NCBI GenBank assembly: GCA_002709665.1
Contig: PAQK01000067.1
Span: 1-44,568 of the forward strand
Length of the DNA stretch: 44,568 bases
From: Gemmatimonadota bacterium
GTDB taxonomy: Bacteria; Latescibacterota; UBA2968; GCA-2709665
Direction: 5' to 3'
Translations under genes and position numbers: made by a program
The notes under the pieces: generated by a model
What the model saw: only the letters and a program-made list of their open reading frames with translations
Database searches by the model: none
What the model was told of the DNA's origin: nothing
Shown here: positions 41,837-44,568 of the stretch, piece after piece
Layout: every line of letters starts with the position of its first letter
How positions within the stretch are numbered: position 1 is the stretch's first letter

Positions 41837-43156
41837 ATGTCCAACAGGGCTTTGCGCGCGGTGTCCCACGTCCCACCGATTTTCTCCCCTCCTGACGTTA
41901 CCAAGATGCAGGGCTACACGTCCAGATTGAGTGGCGCGCCTGAAGACAATATCGCATTCAGAATGACAACGGTTGCCAACTCCTACGATGTAACGTTTAG
42001 CAGGTTGGGGAAGAACGGGGAGACCGTTGGTGTTCTGGAGAATGTGAAGGGGCGCCTTCAGCAATCCCCACCTAATGCTTGGGAGGAGGGATGCGGCTGG
42101 CAGTCTGATTTCTTCTGGGTGATCCCTGAAGATGCAAGGTCCTGGATGTATTGTGCAGAATTTGTCGATTCGAACGGGTCTGGTTTCCACGTGCCGTTCA
42201 TTGTTAATCCCAGGTTCGATAAGCAAAGCAAGCTGGCCTGTCTGGGATCTACCAATACATGGAACGCCTACAATGGCTGGGGAGGGATGTCGGCCTACAG
42301 TGAGCCCCAACCGTGCACACTCAGCCTGGACCGGCCAATGCCTGTTGCAACTCCGGTGGGCGAAGGCAGAAGTCACCTTCTTCGCGCTGAACTCTGGGTG
42401 TTGGACTGGATGGCCGAGTCCGGTTATGCAGTGGATGTGTACTCGGACATGGATCTTCATCGTGGATGGGAATGGCTCAAAGAGTACAGAGCTCTGGTAG
42501 TCAGCACACACAGTGAGTACTGGTCGGAACCGATGCGCGATCACCTGGATGCCTATTTGGATGCCGGCGGAAGCCTGCTCTACCTGTCCGGCAATGGGAT
42601 GTACTGGAAGGTGACATACGATTCCACCTGCCGGATCATGGAAATTCGAAAGGACGGAAAACCTCACTATCAGACAGGGGAGGAAAGCGGACTGTGGCGA
42701 AATCTGGGCAGGCCCGAACATGGGGTGCTGGGCGTAGGCTATGCCAGGCCGGGGTATATGACGTTTGCTCCGTACAGAGTTGAAGATCCCTCGCACTGGA
42801 TTTTCGAAGGACTGGGGTTAAAGCAGGGAGATCTTATCGGAGGAGAGGGAATCAATGGAGGTGCAGCCAGCGGCTGGGAAGCCGATCAGATACGAAAAGG
42901 ATGGTCGCCGCATAACTTGACGGTCCTGGCCAAGGGAATAAATCCTGCTGATTACATGTCTCCCGGTTGCTCTGCAGTATATCCCGACTCGGACTATGAA
43001 TGGGATGGAACAGGCGGTGCACATATGACCTACTATGATCACCCAGGAGGTGGTGGTGTGTTTTCAGTGGGGTCTATAGCCTTCGGCGGCAGCCTTGTTG
43101 TAGACGGACACCTCCAGGGTGTGGTACGAAACGTGTTGGACAGCTTTATTCAATGA
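41837..43156 (+). CDS. N,N-dimethylformamidase large (beta) subunit-like protein
   Basis: A 439-residue protein with AAGGAGTAAGGG before its ATG. The core HVPFIVNPRFDKQSKLACLG, TNTWNAYNGWGGMSAYS, LWVLDWMAESGYAVDVYSDM and GSLLYLSGNGMYWKVTYD match the C-terminal domain of the N,N-dimethylformamidase large subunit, which holds the mononuclear iron site and a GATase-like fold. True dimethylformamidases have a longer N-terminal domain and a small subunit; neither is present. Related short proteins occur widely beside carbohydrate genes, so hydrolysis of another amide, for example an N-acyl sugar, is as likely. It is followed 12 bases later by a PHP-domain gene. The family resemblance is strong, the activity is not proven. 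Confidence 0.85.
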   Translation: MSNRALRAVSHVPPIFSPPDVTKMQGYTSRLSGAPEDNIAFRMTTVANSYDVTFSRLGKNGETVGVLENVKGRLQQSPPNAWEEGCGWQSDFFWVIPEDARSWMYCAEFVDSNGSGFHVPFIVNPRFDKQSKLACLGSTNTWNAYNGWGGMSAYSEPQPCTLSLDRPMPVATPVGEGRSHLLRAELWVLDWMAESGYAVDVYSDMDLHRGWEWLKEYRALVVSTHSEYWSEPMRDHLDAYLDAGGSLLYLSGNGMYWKVTYDSTCRIMEIRKDGKPHYQTGEESGLWRNLGRPEHGVLGVGYARPGYMTFAPYRVEDPSHWIFEGLGLKQGDLIGGEGINGGAASGWEADQIRKGWSPHNLTVLAKGINPADYMSPGCSAVYPDSDYEWDGTGGAHMTYYDHPGGGGVFSVGSIAFGGSLVVDGHLQGVVRNVLDSFIQ

Positions 43157-43168
43157 TGGGAATACGAG

Positions 43169-44062
43169 ATGAGTGACAGCGAAGGTACGGCCAGTTATGA
43201 CCTACATCTTCATACGTATTGGAGTTACGATGCTGAGGCCACACCGGTAAATCACTTTATACGTGCGCGGGAGTTGGGTGTGAAGTGCATTACCGTCACA
43301 GAACACCACGTTCTCGATTCATTGCCTGAAGTGTTGGAATTAGCTCAGGACTTTTCGGATGTAATGATGGTCCCTTCAGCTGAACTAACAGTTACAACTT
43401 CCATCGGAGCGGTCGACCTGCTCTGTTATGGCTTCCCGCCTGAACAGTCGACAGCGATGAAGCAAGTGTTGGCTGCATACCACGATTGGCAGTGTGCCTT
43501 CGGCGCTGCAATCTCTGCAGGACTCTCCGCACTTGGTCATCCATTCTCGGACAGGGAGAGAATGGACCTGCTCAAGACCTATCGACCGAATAAAGCGATC
43601 CGGGTCCAGGGCAACACACACGTGAAGGGTGGTGTGATCCGTCAATTCTGCGTTGAGAAAGGATTCATGAATTCTGTGGACGACTACAGTGACCTGATGA
43701 AACAGGCCGGCCGGATGGTGATCTTTCCGCAATACCCACACGTTAGAGACGTGATACCCACTGTCAAAGCTGAAGGTGCCGTAGTGGCAATAGCCCATCC
43801 ACATGGGTACTTCAATCAGGGCGAAGTTGAGCGAATGGATATGTTGAGAGAAGAGTGCAGTCTAGACGGAATAGAGTGTGCTCATCCTTCCGTGCCTGAT
43901 GAGTTCACATTGGTGTATCGTGAGTATTGCGAAAGGAACGGGATGTTCTCGACGGGTGGGTCGGACTGCCATTCCGATGCTGACATTGAAAGGGCTTTCG
44001 CTGCACACGGCGGCCCTGATGATTGGCTCGATGAGTTCTTGAATCGTGTGCCGATGTCGTGA
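43169..44062 (+). CDS. PHP-domain metal-dependent phosphoesterase
   Basis: A 297-residue protein with the four PHP motifs: DLHLHTYWSYDAEATP, ITVTEHHVLDSLPEV, a middle HPFSD and HPHGYF region, and GGSDCHSDADIERAF at the C-terminus, which together coordinate three metal ions. PHP proteins hydrolyse phosphate esters or phosphodiesters, as in histidinol phosphatase and 3',5'-nucleotide bisphosphate phosphatase. It starts at the ATG at 43169 with a GGGAATACGAG leader and sits between the dimethylformamidase-like and heparinase-like genes, suggesting that a phosphorylated intermediate is handled here. Substrate unknown. Confidence 0.9.
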   Translation: MSDSEGTASYDLHLHTYWSYDAEATPVNHFIRARELGVKCITVTEHHVLDSLPEVLELAQDFSDVMMVPSAELTVTTSIGAVDLLCYGFPPEQSTAMKQVLAAYHDWQCAFGAAISAGLSALGHPFSDRERMDLLKTYRPNKAIRVQGNTHVKGGVIRQFCVEKGFMNSVDDYSDLMKQAGRMVIFPQYPHVRDVIPTVKAEGAVVAIAHPHGYFNQGEVERMDMLREECSLDGIECAHPSVPDEFTLVYREYCERNGMFSTGGSDCHSDADIERAFAAHGGPDDWLDEFLNRVPMS

Positions 44063-44098
44063 ATGCCGGATATAGACTCCGAGCAGGAAAGGAATAGG

Positions 44099-44568
44099 AT
44101 GATGACCGAATTTTCCGAGGGACTTCTTGCAGATCTGAAATCGGCGACATTGTCGCCACCAAGTTCAAGGCCTAGAATTCTGATTGGCGAAGAAGAGATC
44201 GTTGAGTTTCGACGTCGTGTCGACAATACCCCCGGTTTCAAGGATTCCATCGTTGCCCAGGCGCAGGGAGCTGATGAGAACGAGGATCTGTTCGGGTCGA
44301 AGCGTGAGATTCCTTACCTGTGCCAGCCCGCTATAAGGGCGCTTGCCCAGGGAGCATTCGTTGCGGAGGATGCGAAGTTTGCGGACAAGACACTTGAGGG
44401 GATCGAAGTGATGTTCTCCTGGCCCGCCGAGGAATGGGTTGCGCGACCACACCGGCCCATGAGGTGCGACCATGCGATGCTGAATGTTGCCTCGACGATT
44501 GGAATCGCGTTGGATTTCTGCCACGGTTTCTGGTCGCCTGAGGTCGTCAAGTCGATTTCCGACAGGAT
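44099..44568 (+). CDS. Heparinase II/III-like (PL-type toroid) protein, N-terminal part, runs off the right edge
   Basis: An open frame from the ATG at 44099 (or 44102, GGAAAGGAATAGG upstream) continues to the window end without a stop; the track misses it because it is unfinished. The start SSRPRILIGEEEIVEFRRRV, the stretch IRALAQGAFVAEDAKFADKT and the aromatic WPAEEWVARPHRPMRCDHAM look like the alpha/alpha toroid domain of heparinase II/III and alginate-lyase-like proteins, where helices of this type line the active-site groove. No signal peptide is apparent. Only about 156 residues are visible, so the assignment is tentative. If right, it extends the glycan-degrading theme at the right end. 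Confidence 0.55.
   Translation, partial: MMTEFSEGLLADLKSATLSPPSSRPRILIGEEEIVEFRRRVDNTPGFKDSIVAQAQGADENEDLFGSKREIPYLCQPAIRALAQGAFVAEDAKFADKTLEGIEVMFSWPAEEWVARPHRPMRCDHAMLNVASTIGIALDFCHGFWSPEVVKSISDR

Noticed and set aside
1-44568. Reassigned genetic code to explain the in-frame stops
   Set aside because: TAA, TAG and TGA each terminate several intact genes at the expected family lengths, and the interrupted genes use all three, often together with frameshifts.
1-44568. CRISPR arrays, tRNA or rRNA genes, classical toxin-antitoxin or defence system
   Set aside because: No regularly spaced repeats, no tRNA cloverleaf or rRNA sequence recognised, and no defence-type protein found.

Overview
The window reads as a chromosomal fragment of an uncultured bacterium with a standard genetic code (intact genes end in TAA, TAG and TGA), good AGGAGG-type ribosome sites and moderate G+C. 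The mix of sulfatases, a BNR_4 protein, a PhyH dioxygenase, creatininase, HpcH/HpaI, mandelate-racemase and Gfo/Idh/MocA enzymes, a ceramidase-like protein and a heparinase-like protein is what I associate with Latescibacterota, Poribacteria or related FCB/PVC lineages. That placement is an inference from gene content; no rRNA or other marker gene is present. There are no tRNAs, rRNAs or CRISPR arrays that I can see.

Layout. Positions 1-994 (minus) hold the start of a glutamate-1-semialdehyde aminomutase-like class III aminotransferase that runs off the left edge. Positions 1240-7993 (plus) form a catabolic run: sulfatase, BNR_4 protein, an unrecognised 412-residue protein translationally overlapped with it, an acetylpolyamine-amidohydrolase-type deacetylase, a creatininase-family hydrolase and an HpcH/HpaI aldolase, closed by a clear terminator. 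A short ExbB/TolQ-like membrane protein follows. Positions 9016-16599 are on the minus strand: a ceramidase-like hydrolase, a decayed zone (ThuA-like and GNAT remnants, then a tyrosine recombinase with two in-frame TAA codons), an SDR plus epimerase pair, and a PhyH dioxygenase plus YjbQ pair. From 16834 to the right edge everything is on the plus strand: zinc alcohol dehydrogenase, broken sulfatase, pyroglutamyl peptidase, an exported protein, a sugar/acid catabolic operon (SDR, aldose epimerase, HD protein, isochorismatase-like hydrolase, DapA-family lyase, enolase-superfamily enzyme), a broken redoxin, a large lyase-like protein, a broken isochorismatase-like gene, Gfo/Idh, broken creatininase, an AMP-forming ligase, a malate/lactate-type dehydrogenase, broken Gfo/Idh, proA, an M16 lipoprotein peptidase, a broken URO-D-like gene, Gfo/Idh, a dimethylformamidase-like protein, a PHP protein and the start of a heparinase-like gene.

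How the genes work together. The intact genes point to a scavenger of sulfated and modified carbohydrates: sulfatase and lyase-like proteins strip polymers, epimerases, SDRs and Gfo/Idh enzymes oxidise and isomerise sugars, the enolase-superfamily enzyme dehydrates sugar acids, and DapA/HpcH-type aldolases cleave the keto-acids. Amidohydrolases (creatininase, isochorismatase-like, deacetylase, dimethylformamidase-like) suggest that nitrogen-bearing substituents are also used.

The most striking property is the load of disrupted genes: nine loci carry in-frame stops and/or frameshifts while still reading as recognisable proteins on both sides of the lesion. All three stop codons occur, so a reassigned code does not explain it. 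In four families (sulfatase, creatininase, isochorismatase-like, Gfo/Idh) a broken copy coexists with an intact one. One lesion, a TGA exactly at the first cysteine of a redoxin CxxC motif with a hairpin about 20 nt downstream, could alternatively be a selenocysteine codon, although two other lesions in that gene argue for decay.
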